DNA of 64,000 nucleotides from Wenzhouxiangella sp. XN24 (GTDB taxonomy: Bacteria; Pseudomonadota; Gammaproteobacteria; Steroidobacterales; XN24). Below, one piece after another: positions 44,722 through 53,485 of the stretch; positions within the stretch are counted from its first letter, which is position 1, and each line of letters begins with the position of its first letter. The notes under the pieces were generated by a model. The model was not told the origin of the DNA and did no database searches. It saw only the letters and a list, made by a program, of their open reading frames with translations. The stretch lies in assembly GCF_011064545.1 (NCBI RefSeq), contig NZ_JAAMFG010000026.1:1-64000 (forward strand), given 5' to 3'. The translations under genes and the position numbers were made by a program.

Positions 44722-45756
44722 ATGCCATCGCTGATCGAAAGCCTGCCGCTGCCATGGATCTTCATGCTGTTCGTGTTGAGCGGTGCCGTCATCGCCGTGA
44801 TGGGCACCTGGCTGGCAGGCCTCGTCGATCAACTCGCCGACCGCACCCGCCTCGGTGAAGCGATCACCGGCGGAATCCTGCTCGGCGCGACGACCTCGCT
44901 CCCGGATATCATCGTGTCCGTCTCCGCAGCCGCCACGGGCTATCCCGAGATCGCCGTCAGCAACGCACTGGGTGGAATCGCCGCCCAGACGGTATTCCTC
45001 GTCGCCGCCGACCTGAGCTATCGCCAGGCCAATCTCGAGCATGCCGCGGCTTCCGCCACCAATATGCTGTCCGCCACCCTGCTGCTGCTGCTGCTCGCCT
45101 TCCCCCTGGTCGCCGCCACCGCGCCCGAGTGGCACCTGGCGGCGATCCATCCCGTGACGCCGCTCGCTTTTCTCGTCTATATCGGCTTTCAACGCATGCT
45201 CGCGAGAGAGCGGGACCGTCCCGCGTGGCAGCCTTCGCAGACTGCGGAGACGGTGACGGACCGGCCCGAAGCACGCAGCGACCAGGGTACTTTGCGCTTC
45301 CTGTGGCTGCGATTCGGCATCGCCGCGGCAACGGTTGCGAGTGCCGGGTTCGTGATCGCCGAAAGCGGCATCGCACTCGCCGACAGGACGGGACTCTCCG
45401 AAAGCCTAATCGGTGTCGTATTCACGAGCCTCACGACGTCCGCGGCGGAACTGGTGACCTCGATCGCGGCGGTCCGTCGCGGCGCGTTGACGCTGGCAGT
45501 CAGCGGCATCATCGGGGGCAACGCCTTCGATGCCCTGCTCGTGCCGATGAGCGATATCGCTTACCGCGAAGGTTCCATCTATCACGCCATCACGCGGGAA
45601 TCGATGTTTCTCGCGGCCGCTACGCTGACCATGACGATCATCCTGTTGATGGGACTATTGCGCCGGGAGAAAAGCGGCATCGCCAATATCGGCTTCGAGG
45701 GCGGGCTCGTCCTGGCGTTGTATGTCGGCCTGGTGACGATCCTCTACTTCACGTGA
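44722..45756 (+). CDS. CaCA-family Na+(H+)/Ca2+ antiporter
   Basis: 344 residues, about ten helices in two inverted halves separated by an acidic loop (~165-190). The alpha-repeats are visible: G-A-T-T-S-L-P-D with S-N-A-L-G-G in the first half, and T-S-L-T-T-S-A-A-E-L-V-T-S with G-G-N-A-F-D in the second. The second repeat has Glu where the first has Asp, as in many bacterial members. It exchanges Ca2+ or a related cation across the inner membrane. Its end overlaps the convergent exoD-like gene by 8 bases. Confidence 0.87.
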   Translation: MPSLIESLPLPWIFMLFVLSGAVIAVMGTWLAGLVDQLADRTRLGEAITGGILLGATTSLPDIIVSVSAAATGYPEIAVSNALGGIAAQTVFLVAADLSYRQANLEHAAASATNMLSATLLLLLLAFPLVAATAPEWHLAAIHPVTPLAFLVYIGFQRMLARERDRPAWQPSQTAETVTDRPEARSDQGTLRFLWLRFGIAAATVASAGFVIAESGIALADRTGLSESLIGVVFTSLTTSAAELVTSIAAVRRGALTLAVSGIIGGNAFDALLVPMSDIAYREGSIYHAITRESMFLAAATLTMTIILLMGLLRREKSGIANIGFEGGLVLALYVGLVTILYFT

Positions 45757-46348
45757 ATCGCTGCAGGCCTTCGACGGCGACCCAGCCGAACAGGCCGAAG
45801 GTGACGAACAGGGCGAACAGCGCGGCATAGCCGTCGCGAAATACCATGGCCAGGCCGAAGGCGATCCATGCGGTCGCAGCGATGTTGGCGCTGAATGGAA
45901 TCGCTTCCAGCAAAGGTACGACGAGGGCGACGAGAATGCAGGCCACCGCGATCAGGTAAATGCCCCGTCCCGCGCTTACCGCCTCCAATCGCGGGCTGAA
46001 CCACCGATCCAGCCACGCGGCCGGCCGGTCGAGCCGTTCCAGGACTCGCTGTAAGCGGGCGCGCGCGACCGAGCGCCGCAACAGCAGTCCCGGCAGCCAG
46101 AACTCCTGGCGGCCGACCAGCAGCTGTCCGGCCGTCAGCAGGACGAGTAACGCCATCAGCGTTGGCACGCCCGGCACATCGCCGACCAGCGGCGCCATGG
46201 TCACCAGGCCCGCCATCAGGATCACCGGGCCGAATGAGCGTCGCCCCACCCGCTCGAGCACGACGCGAAGTTGCACCGGATCCTCCTGGCTATCGATATC
46301 GCGGATTCGCTGTAACAATTCCGCCAGGCTGTCGACCTCGTCACTCAT
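45749..46348 (-). CDS. ExoD-family membrane protein
   Basis: 199 residues from ATG 46348 (GCGAGG upstream); a frame extension to 46396 lacks a ribosome site. N-terminal cytoplasmic helix, then four to six helices with the ExoD signature G-R-R-S-F-G-P-V-I-L and P-G-V-P-T. ExoD was found through an exopolysaccharide defect in Sinorhizobium; its biochemical role is not known. No exopolysaccharide genes are adjacent. It is divergent from the DUF883 gene with a 74-base gap. Confidence 0.82.
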   Translation of the reverse strand: MSDEVDSLAELLQRIRDIDSQEDPVQLRVVLERVGRRSFGPVILMAGLVTMAPLVGDVPGVPTLMALLVLLTAGQLLVGRQEFWLPGLLLRRSVARARLQRVLERLDRPAAWLDRWFSPRLEAVSAGRGIYLIAVACILVALVVPLLEAIPFSANIAATAWIAFGLAMVFRDGYAALFALFVTFGLFGWVAVEGLQRFT

Positions 46349-46422
46349 CCGTGCCTCGCTGAATCCATGTGCTATGTTTTTAGTGTAGGTCCGCAACAGA
46401 ATGCAATCGAGGAGGCACTCCC

Positions 46423-46695
46423 ATGGCCACGAACAGCAACGAACTCCAGGAACTCAAGTCGGAACTCGCCAGTCTCAAGTCGGACATGGCGGATATCGGC
46501 GAAACCCTGGCGAAGCTTGCCCGGTCGTCGGCAAACGAAGGCCGCGAACGCGTCAAGGAAGCCGCCAGCCACTCGCGGGACCAGGCCAGGCAGACACTCG
46601 GCGCTTTTGAGAAAGAGGTCGAGGAACGCCCCATGACGAGCCTCGCGGTAGCCCTCGGCATGGGTTTTATTCTCGGCAAGCTCATCGATCGCTGA
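46423..46695 (+). CDS. DUF883 (ElaB/YqjD-like) membrane-anchored small protein
   Basis: 90 residues; GGAGG seven bases before the ATG. An amphipathic coiled coil (~5-70, Glu/Lys/Ser-rich) is followed by a C-terminal helix ~72-88 (M-T-S-L-A-V-A-L-G-M-G-F) ending in basic residues, the YqjD/ElaB layout. E. coli relatives are stress-induced, sit in the inner membrane and bind ribosomes in stationary phase. The next gene encodes another small membrane protein 32 bases downstream, so they probably form an operon. Confidence 0.8.
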   Translation: MATNSNELQELKSELASLKSDMADIGETLAKLARSSANEGRERVKEAASHSRDQARQTLGAFEKEVEERPMTSLAVALGMGFILGKLIDR

Positions 46696-46727
46696 CAGGC
46701 CGTGCGTCGTCGCGACCAACCCACGGG

Positions 46728-47234
46728 ATGCCACCGTTGCTTGAGCGCCTGAAACATGACATGGAGGCCCGGGCCCTGACGGCGATCGTCGTGGCACCGG
46801 TCTTCATCCTTGTAATCACTTTTCTCGCCATTGCGTGTTTCCTCGCCTTGCAAGAAACGCTGGCGCCACCCATGGCCGCACTGGTGACCGCGGCTGCCGG
46901 GATCATGCTGATCGTGATACTTCTGCTCATCATGCGCATGGTCACGTCCAGCGGCGGGTCGGGGGCCTCCACGCGCACCCCCTCGAAGTCCGCCCAGCCT
47001 CCCCCGTTGGGTGATCAGTTCGAGGCCATATTGCAGGAACGGGCGGACCCGGTGCTTTCGAACTGGATCCGCGACAATCCCGACAAGGCCATGGCCGCGA
47101 CGCTTGTTCTCGGTGTCGCCGCCGGCTACAGCAGTTCGGTGCAGAAGGTGCTCCTGGACTTGTACCGGCACTATGCCGCGGCCGAAAGCAAAAGGCGCCA
47201 CACCAACGGCGAGGGTGCAAAGCCGCAGGCCTGA
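46728..47234 (+). CDS. Small membrane protein of unknown function downstream of DUF883
   Basis: 168 residues. Two helices (~17-42 and ~47-70) form a hairpin, followed by a Ser/Pro/Thr-rich linker and a soluble segment with R-D-N-P-D-K-A-M-A and a short apolar stretch (T-L-V-L-G-V-A-A-G-Y, ~125-135). The layout resembles the holin-like or YqjE-like proteins that follow YqjD-type genes in enterobacteria. I cannot assign a function. It shares direction and likely transcript with the DUF883 gene. Confidence 0.65.
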   Translation: MPPLLERLKHDMEARALTAIVVAPVFILVITFLAIACFLALQETLAPPMAALVTAAAGIMLIVILLLIMRMVTSSGGSGASTRTPSKSAQPPPLGDQFEAILQERADPVLSNWIRDNPDKAMAATLVLGVAAGYSSSVQKVLLDLYRHYAAAESKRRHTNGEGAKPQA

Positions 47235-47296
47235 GTCCCCGCATCGGTCCCGTTTTGGCTGGGCCTATCGATCCCGTGTTGGCGGCGTGAGGATAC

Positions 47297-48229
47297 TCAG
47301 TCGTCCCCGGCCTCAGAGCCGTTCTCGAGGTCGTTAAGCCGCTGGGCGATCGTGCGCACTGCACACGCATGCCGGCTGATGTCCTTCCACGGATCCTCGG
47401 TTCTCGCGAGACGGCGGAAGATGTTCCTGATGGTGTATTTCTGCGGGTCGAGGTCGTCGGCAGTGACCTCGTGCCAGTGCAGCGGGGTGGCCACCGGGGC
47501 CGCTTCCTTCGCCCTGACGGAATAGGCGCCGACCGCAGTCTGGCCGTAGGCATTGCGCAGATCGTCGAGGAATACCTTCGCGCCCCGCTTGTTCTTGCGA
47601 TGCTCGATCGTCAGGCGGTCGGGATGGCGCGCGACGAGCAATTTCGTCAGTCGTCGCGCCACGTTTCGGGTCGTATCGAAATCCGCGCTGCGGTCCAGCG
47701 GAATCACCAGGTGCAGTCCCCGCGATCCCGTCGTCTGGACGAATACCGGTAGCTCCAGTTCACGCAGGAGATCAGCGGTGAACTTCGCCGCCTCCTGGAC
47801 CTTTCTGAAGTCCTCGTCGGAGGGATCGAGATCGATGACCAGCCGGTCGGGATGATCGGGTCGATCGATCCGTGCCAGCGCGAGGTGCAGCGTGATGCAT
47901 GCATGATTGGCCAGGTACGCCAGGGTGGCCGCATCCTTGATCACCGCGTGCGTAATCTCGCCGTCTGTCTTCGGCAGGGTGACCCGGTCGATCCAGTCGG
48001 GAAAATAATCGGGGATCGCTTTCTGGAAAAAGCCCTCCGATCGGATGCCGTCGGGGAATCGATGCATCGTGACCGCCCGTTCCCGGTAGTGTCTCAGTGC
48101 GGTTGGCGCGATGCGGCAGTAATAGTCTGCGAGCGCCTCCTTGTCGATCTCCGCGTCCGGAAACAGCACCTTGTCCGGATGGCTTAGCTTGATCTCTCGC
48201 CCGTCGATCTCCAGGGTTTTGTCGGCCAT
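47297..48229 (-). CDS. Stand-alone LigD polymerase/primase domain
   Basis: 310 residues, the length of the polymerase module alone. LigD-Pol motifs: H-P-D-K-V-L-F-P near the N-terminus, F-Q-K in G-F-F-Q-K, the catalytic D-L-D-P-S-D (I-D-L-D-P), T-G-S-R-G-L-H-L-V-I-P and V-F-L-D-D-L-R-N. This archaeo-eukaryotic-primase-type enzyme fills gaps with ribonucleotides in bacterial non-homologous end joining. It begins 6 bases after the ligase gene stop; with the phosphoesterase gene the three make one operon. Confidence 0.93.
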   Translation of the reverse strand: MADKTLEIDGREIKLSHPDKVLFPDAEIDKEALADYYCRIAPTALRHYRERAVTMHRFPDGIRSEGFFQKAIPDYFPDWIDRVTLPKTDGEITHAVIKDAATLAYLANHACITLHLALARIDRPDHPDRLVIDLDPSDEDFRKVQEAAKFTADLLRELELPVFVQTTGSRGLHLVIPLDRSADFDTTRNVARRLTKLLVARHPDRLTIEHRKNKRGAKVFLDDLRNAYGQTAVGAYSVRAKEAAPVATPLHWHEVTADDLDPQKYTIRNIFRRLARTEDPWKDISRHACAVRTIAQRLNDLENGSEAGDD

Positions 48230-48235
48230 GGCGTG

Positions 48236-49234
48236 CTAGGTATCCTCCCGGGTCACGTCCCGGGGCGATTTGTCGCGCCGCAGCCCCAGGAAGCGGGGAT
48301 GACGCAAGCGACCGGCACGTGTCCATTCGGTGAAGCCGAATTCACCAACCAGCTTCGGTTCAACCCAGTGCTCCGAGTCGCCTTCAGGTCCATCGGCGAA
48401 CGGGGATTCGTCGGTCTCCAGATCGTCCAGCCGTTGGCGGAACTCCACGAGGAACTTATCGTCGTAACCGGTGCCCACCTTGCCGGCATAACGCAGTTCG
48501 TCGTCTTCATAGTAGCCGACCAGCAAGGCGCCGAATCCCTCTCGGGCACCCTGTGGCTCGGTGAATCCGCCGATCACCAGCTCCTGGCCCTTGCTGCACT
48601 TGAACTTCAGCCAGTCGGTGGAGCGCCCGTGTCGATAGGAGGAATCCGCCCGCTTCGCAATCACGCCCTCCCATCCTTTCTCGCAGGCCTCCTGGAAATA
48701 TGCTTCGCCCTCGGCATTGCGGTGGGCCGTGAAACGCACGCGGTGACCGAAATCGAGTGCGCCGCGCAGCAGGGCCTTGCGCCGGCGCAGCGGTAATCCA
48801 TCCAGCCGGTATCCGTCCAGGTGGCACAGGTCGAAGGCATAGAAATAAACCGCGACGGGACTCGCCCGGGCCTGCTCGGGATCCCGGACCTGGATGCGTT
48901 GCTGCAACCTTGAGAAGCTCGTGATGTTGTTCTTGAAGGCCACTACTTCCCCGTCGACGACGATATCCGGACCGCCCATGGCGCCAAAGGCCTCGACCAG
49001 TTCGGGATAAGCCGCATTGACGGTCTTGCGATTGCGGGTCATCAGACGGACATCATCCCCACGGCGGAACACGAGGATCCGCTCGCCGTCGAACTTGCGC
49101 TCGTAGATCCAGCCAGGGTCCGAAAAGCGCTTGTCCGTGAGCGTGGCCAACATGGGTGCGAGCCACTCGGGCGGACCACTTTTCTCCAGCCCGGCGCGCT
49201 CCTCCTCCGGCAATTTCTCGACCCAGTCAGCCAT
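48236..49234 (-). CDS. Stand-alone LigD-type ATP-dependent DNA ligase
   Basis: 332 residues from ATG 49234. Adenylation domain with nucleophile K46 in E-R-K-F-D-G-E-R, D-G-E-V-V-A-F, F-Y-A-F-D-L, E-G-V-I-A-K and W-L-K-F-K-C; a C-terminal OB domain (~225-320) has Y-A-G-K-V-G-T-G. It seals DNA nicks using ATP. Its start overlaps the phosphoesterase gene by 8 bases. There is no phosphoesterase or polymerase domain in this chain, unlike the fused LigD of Pseudomonas or mycobacteria. Confidence 0.93.
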   Translation of the reverse strand: MADWVEKLPEEERAGLEKSGPPEWLAPMLATLTDKRFSDPGWIYERKFDGERILVFRRGDDVRLMTRNRKTVNAAYPELVEAFGAMGGPDIVVDGEVVAFKNNITSFSRLQQRIQVRDPEQARASPVAVYFYAFDLCHLDGYRLDGLPLRRRKALLRGALDFGHRVRFTAHRNAEGEAYFQEACEKGWEGVIAKRADSSYRHGRSTDWLKFKCSKGQELVIGGFTEPQGAREGFGALLVGYYEDDELRYAGKVGTGYDDKFLVEFRQRLDDLETDESPFADGPEGDSEHWVEPKLVGEFGFTEWTRAGRLRHPRFLGLRRDKSPRDVTREDT

Positions 49235-49844
49235 TGCCTTTACTTTCTTCGTCCCCCTCTTTTCCTGCCGCATCGATCTCGTCCAGCGTCCGACCGCTCG
49301 CCACGGATTCAGGCTGTGTCGAGACGGGATTGCGGCGCGCGTCCGAGTGCTCGTCGTCGGTCTTGACGAGCAGCCAGCGCGTCTCTTCCCCCCCGCCGAT
49401 ACGCTGCAGGGCATACCCGCCCTGGAGCTTCTCGCCATGCAACTCCACGACAGCATGGCCGTCATGCAGCGCGTCGGCCATGGATCGGCGCTCGCCGTCT
49501 TTCTCGCTGAGGTTGCGGTAGCTGCCGCGATCCCAGATCAGCACCGGCCCCGCCCCGTATTCGCCTGCGGGAATCACGCCCTCGAAATCCGCATACTCCA
49601 GCGGGTGATCCTCGGTCGGAATGGCCAGCCGCTTTTCGGCCGGGTCCGTGGACGGGCCTTTCGGCACGGCCCATGAACGCAGCACGCCATCGACCTCGAG
49701 GCGGAAATCGAAATGCATCGTGGACGCATCATGTTGCTGGATGACGAACACGGGCTGCTTGTCGCTCCTGTCGCGCTTACCTTTGCCACGAGGCTCCGGC
49801 GTGCGGCGGAAATCCCGCTTCTCCTGGTATCGATCGGCCGGCAT
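49227..49844 (-). CDS. Stand-alone LigD 3'-phosphoesterase domain
   Basis: 205 residues from ATG 49844; longer upstream frames run antisense through the ZIP gene and are shadows. The phosphoesterase motif Q-Q-H-D-A-S-T-M-H-F-D-F-R-L-E carries the metal and catalytic His/Asp, followed by S-W-A-V-P-K-G-P-S, H-P-L-E-Y and G-x-W-D-R-G-type strands. It trims 3' ribonucleotides or phosphates at DNA ends. A charged ~45-residue tail follows. First gene of the split LigD operon (phosphoesterase, ligase, polymerase), overlapping the ligase gene by 8 bases. Confidence 0.92.
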   Translation of the reverse strand: MPADRYQEKRDFRRTPEPRGKGKRDRSDKQPVFVIQQHDASTMHFDFRLEVDGVLRSWAVPKGPSTDPAEKRLAIPTEDHPLEYADFEGVIPAGEYGAGPVLIWDRGSYRNLSEKDGERRSMADALHDGHAVVELHGEKLQGGYALQRIGGGEETRWLLVKTDDEHSDARRNPVSTQPESVASGRTLDEIDAAGKEGDEESKGNG

Positions 49845-49947
49845 GGCGTCACTCGTCAACGGCTCATGCCCAAAGAATAGCAGTGGCTGCGCAAGTGGCA
49901 GGACGACGGCTTCTTGACCATGCTTGGGAGGCAGGAGGACGCGGACG

Positions 49948-50682
49948 ATGGACAATGTTTTCTGGGCGGCGCTCGGCACGAGTATGCTCGCGGCGCTGGT
50001 CACGGCGTTGGGGATTTTCACGATCCGCCGATTCGCCGGCTGGGGACAGCGGAACACGCCGCATTTCATGAACTTCGCGGCCGGCCTGCTGATCTCCGCG
50101 TCACTCCTGCATCTGGTGCCGGAGTCGCTGGGCATGGTCGCAGCCGCCCCCGCTGGCTGGCTTGCAGGCTTCGTGGCATTGCTGCTGTTCAATCGCATTG
50201 CCACGGGGTTTCTCTGCGAACGCGATCCGGAAAACAAGAGCTATGTGATCGGCCTGATCCCGATGATCGGCATTGGCATCCACTCCTTCGTCGACGGTTT
50301 CATTTATTCGATCACCTTCTCGGTCAGCCTCTTTACGGGCTACCTGGCGACCATCGGGATGGTTTTGCACGAGTTTCCCGAGGGGTTGGTCACTTACCTC
50401 TTCCTCCTGCGGGGCGGCTTTTCGGAACGCCGTGCCATGGTGCTCGCCTTCATGGCGGCGGCAGCGAGCACCCCTGCGGGGATGCTGCTGTCCTATCCTT
50501 TCGTCAGCCGGATCAATACCCCAATGCTGGGAACGCTCCTGGCCATTTCCGCGGGCGCCCTGCTGTACGTGGGCGCCAGCCACCTGCTACCCCACGCCGA
50601 GCAGGAGCGCAAAGGACAAAGCCTGCTGGCGTTCGGCGGCGGAATGCTCGTCGCGATCCTGATCGTCCTGTCGAAGGCTTGA
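49948..50682 (+). CDS. ZIP-family metal transporter (first of two)
   Basis: 244 residues from ATG 49948, with AGGAGG upstream. About eight helices; metal-site motifs H-S-F-V-D-G in helix 4 and H-E-F-P-E-G in helix 5 are characteristic. Imports or moves Zn2+ or Fe2+ across the inner membrane. A second, divergent ZIP gene follows after 29 bases, so both are likely in one transcript. Divergent from the LigD operon with a 103-base gap. No metal-responsive site was recognised. Confidence 0.85.
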   Translation: MDNVFWAALGTSMLAALVTALGIFTIRRFAGWGQRNTPHFMNFAAGLLISASLLHLVPESLGMVAAAPAGWLAGFVALLLFNRIATGFLCERDPENKSYVIGLIPMIGIGIHSFVDGFIYSITFSVSLFTGYLATIGMVLHEFPEGLVTYLFLLRGGFSERRAMVLAFMAAAASTPAGMLLSYPFVSRINTPMLGTLLAISAGALLYVGASHLLPHAEQERKGQSLLAFGGGMLVAILIVLSKA

Positions 50683-50711
50683 GGAACGCTCGTGCAACTC
50701 ATCAACCCCGC

Positions 50712-51452
50712 ATGAAGACCGAATACCTGGCAGTGATGGGCCTCGCTTCGTTGTCCCTGCTGACGACGTGGATCGGGGTATTGCTGGCGTTGAAACTACG
50801 CAACAACGGCCATGCGATCGCAGTCGGCATCGGTTTTTCCGTCGGCATCATGCTGCTGATTTCGCTGCTCGAGCTCGCCCCCGAAGCGATTTCCCGGGCC
50901 GGGCTGGGCTCCGTCGCACCGAGTTTTCTCGCCGGGATCGCGATCATCTGGTCCGCGCACCTGCTGATCCCGCATCGACACCTGACCGACGAGCGAGGTC
51001 GAGGGAACCCGCGGCTCGTGCGAACCGTGTATCTCGTCGCCTTCGGCCTGGTGCTGCATGACTTTCCCGAGGGTTTCGCGATGGCCAATGGCTATATCGC
51101 CTCTCCCGAGCTCGGCATCATGCTGGCGCTTGCGATCGCCTTGCACAACATCCCGGAGGAATTCGCCATGGCGGTTCCAGCGGTGATGCTCGGGCGCAAG
51201 CGCCTGATGTATGCGGCGGCCGGCCTCTCCGCTCTTGCCGAACCGCTCGGCGCCGCCATCGGCCTGGTCGCTGTCGCCCTGGCGCCGGCCCTGAACAGCC
51301 ATTTCATGGCCTTCGCCGCGGGCGCGATGGTTTTTGTTTCTGTCCACGAACTGATACCGATGGCGAGACGTCATCGGCAGCCGGTATGGTTCGGCGCCGG
51401 CGCACTCCTCAGCATCGCGGTCTACGGGTTGTTGACTCTCATCGAGGCATGA
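50712..51452 (+). CDS. ZIP-family metal transporter (second of two)
   Basis: 246 residues from ATG 50712; upstream C-A-A-C-T-C offers no strong ribosome site, so it may depend on the preceding gene. About eight helices with H-D-F-P-E-G in helix 4 and H-N-I-P-E-E in helix 5, the more classical ZIP pair, and a short His-bearing loop (H-R-H) in the middle. It is only distantly similar to the preceding ZIP protein, so not a recent tandem copy. Its end faces the CocE hydrolase gene end 5 bases away. Confidence 0.87.
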   Translation: MKTEYLAVMGLASLSLLTTWIGVLLALKLRNNGHAIAVGIGFSVGIMLLISLLELAPEAISRAGLGSVAPSFLAGIAIIWSAHLLIPHRHLTDERGRGNPRLVRTVYLVAFGLVLHDFPEGFAMANGYIASPELGIMLALAIALHNIPEEFAMAVPAVMLGRKRLMYAAAGLSALAEPLGAAIGLVAVALAPALNSHFMAFAAGAMVFVSVHELIPMARRHRQPVWFGAGALLSIAVYGLLTLIEA

Positions 51453-51457
51453 AACCC

Positions 51458-53485
51458 TTACACCAGATCCCGAGGTATGTCGACATCCCAGTCGCGGCAA
51501 TAAACACGTCGCTCGCCTTCCGCGAATTGCTGGTAGGCATCGAGGTTGGCATGCAGGTGAAACATCGTGGGCGTGGACGTGAGCACTGTCCTCGTCACCG
51601 TACGAACCCGCCATGGTCCCCGCGCCAGGCTGCGCTCCCAACGGACTTCCGCGCGGACGGAGTTGAAGTCGTCCGCTACGGAGGTGTAGCGCTCGACGCT
51701 AAGTGCCTGCACTTCCAGGTCGATGTCGTCGAGCCGGAATCGGCCCCGATCATTGACGACTTCGAGTGTCGACTCGTCACGCGCCAGGTCACGATGGACC
51801 TGCCAGGTGTCGTGCGGGACCTCAAGCCGCGTGCACCTTGGCGCCGGCGCGCCGAGCGGTGCCTCGAACGGCCGTAACCCGGCATCCGCGGACTGCGGCG
51901 GCCGCTCCGGCAAGACGAGCGTGCTGCCGGCCGTATACACCTCGAGGCGCACAGGTTCCGGCGGCACCCAGGCCATCGGCCAGTACGAGGTCGACAGGGA
52001 CAGGCGCAGGCGATGCCCCGGCGGGAACACATGGGCGATGCCGTTCATCCGCACAATCACGCGATAGCGCTTGCCCGGCACCATCGCTTGGGGTTGATCG
52101 CTGCCATCCCTGTGAGTCAGGTTCAGCAAGCCGAACGTCACCCGGGTCGCTTTATCATCCTCCGCAACGTCCGAAAGCCGCGCCGCGATCATTGCTACGG
52201 GGCGATCCACGCTGATGTCCAGTTCGACGTACGGCGTGCCCAGTATCTCGAGGCGCGCCGGCAGCGGGTCGCCCTGGAATACCAGTGCGCCGCCGTCCTC
52301 TTGCCGTTGATCATGAGCCAGGTCCGGGCCGGCCGCATAAGAGCACCACTTGCCCGCGAACAGTCCTACGGTAAGCGGGGAGCGCAGGCTATGGACCCCG
52401 GCCGTCGGCGGCTCACCGGGAGACAACAATCGATTGCGCGAAAGGCCGTAGCGCCTCGCCCGGACGTTCGGCCCGGGCCAGGTCGATTCGGCGACCCAGC
52501 GGCCCGGACGCTCGTTGTAGAATGTCGTAGGCGGAACGCTGTCCTGCATCCAGACGCGCAACATGGGTTCATCCATGATCCCGGTCTGCTCGTCCTTCAG
52601 CCAATGGTCCCACCAGCGCAGCAGTTCCTGCAGGAAGCCGATCGCCGGTCCGGGAATCCCCTCGTGGGGATACTTGTGGCTCCATGGCCCGATCAGGCCC
52701 TTGCGGGGACCTGGCAGCTTCTCCATCAACCGCAGGACCGCATTGGAATAGCCGTCGGCCCAGCCGCTGACGGCGTAGACCGGGCAGCGGATCGCCCCGT
52801 AGTCATTGCACACCGAAGCATGCCGCCAGTAGGCGTCGCGGCGCTGGTGACGGAGCCATTGTTCGAGCCACAAGCCGCTACCGCGCAGGCGCTCGAACCA
52901 CATCGGGCGCCAGTCATCGCCGACCAGCGCCGGATCCGGCGGCATGGAGTTATAGGCGAACATCACCGATGCCCACGAAATATTATCGCCGAGCAGGCAC
53001 CCTCCCATGTGATGAACATCGTCCGCGTAGCGGTCATCCGAGGCGCATACCGCGACGACCGCCGCAAGCTCCGGCGGCTGCAAAGCTGCGATCTGCAGGC
53101 TGTTGAACCCGCCCCACGACTTGCCCATCATGCCGATCCGGCCGCTGCACCATGGCTGGGCCGCCAGCCAGCGCAGCACCGTGCAACCATCTTCGAGTTC
53201 TTGTTCCAGGTACTCGTCCTCCAGGACTCCGCCCGACTCGCCGCTGCCCCGTAAATCTACGCGTACGCAGGCATAGCCGTGGCCCGCCAGGAAACGATGC
53301 ATGATCTCGTCCCGAACTGCCGTACCGAAGCGTTTCCGATAAGGAATGTACTCGACGATCGCGGGCACGGGCGTCCCCGTCTGCGCGCGCCAGATGCGGG
53401 CCGCGAGCTGCGTTCCATCCGGCATGGGGATCCATGCATTCGCTTCTTCCCGTATTGTGTAAGGAAGCTTTTCGACGATTCTCAT
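51458..53485 (-). CDS. CocE/NonD (peptidase S15) family hydrolase
   Basis: 675 residues, no signal peptide. Alpha/beta-hydrolase domain with nucleophile S123 in G-K-S-W-G-G-F, Asp in S-G-W-A-D-G-Y and His in G-P-W-S-H-K-Y-P-H; oxyanion-hole Tyr in P-Y-R-K-R-F is present. A C-terminal jelly roll (~390-675) has the S15 pattern (R-L-S-L-S-T-S-Y-W-P). Family members cut X-Pro peptides, cocaine-like esters or beta-lactam acyl groups. Its ATG overlaps the stop of the ATP-grasp gene by 4 bases, so the two are made together and the natural substrate may be that ligase's product. Probably cytoplasmic. Confidence 0.9.
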   Translation of the reverse strand: MRIVEKLPYTIREEANAWIPMPDGTQLAARIWRAQTGTPVPAIVEYIPYRKRFGTAVRDEIMHRFLAGHGYACVRVDLRGSGESGGVLEDEYLEQELEDGCTVLRWLAAQPWCSGRIGMMGKSWGGFNSLQIAALQPPELAAVVAVCASDDRYADDVHHMGGCLLGDNISWASVMFAYNSMPPDPALVGDDWRPMWFERLRGSGLWLEQWLRHQRRDAYWRHASVCNDYGAIRCPVYAVSGWADGYSNAVLRLMEKLPGPRKGLIGPWSHKYPHEGIPGPAIGFLQELLRWWDHWLKDEQTGIMDEPMLRVWMQDSVPPTTFYNERPGRWVAESTWPGPNVRARRYGLSRNRLLSPGEPPTAGVHSLRSPLTVGLFAGKWCSYAAGPDLAHDQRQEDGGALVFQGDPLPARLEILGTPYVELDISVDRPVAMIAARLSDVAEDDKATRVTFGLLNLTHRDGSDQPQAMVPGKRYRVIVRMNGIAHVFPPGHRLRLSLSTSYWPMAWVPPEPVRLEVYTAGSTLVLPERPPQSADAGLRPFEAPLGAPAPRCTRLEVPHDTWQVHRDLARDESTLEVVNDRGRFRLDDIDLEVQALSVERYTSVADDFNSVRAEVRWERSLARGPWRVRTVTRTVLTSTPTMFHLHANLDAYQQFAEGERRVYCRDWDVDIPRDLV

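Noticed and set aside
47297-49844. The LigD-type trio as part of a phage or anti-phage defence island
   Set aside because: No nuclease, toxin, integrase or other defence gene adjoins it; the domains are standard end-joining modules.
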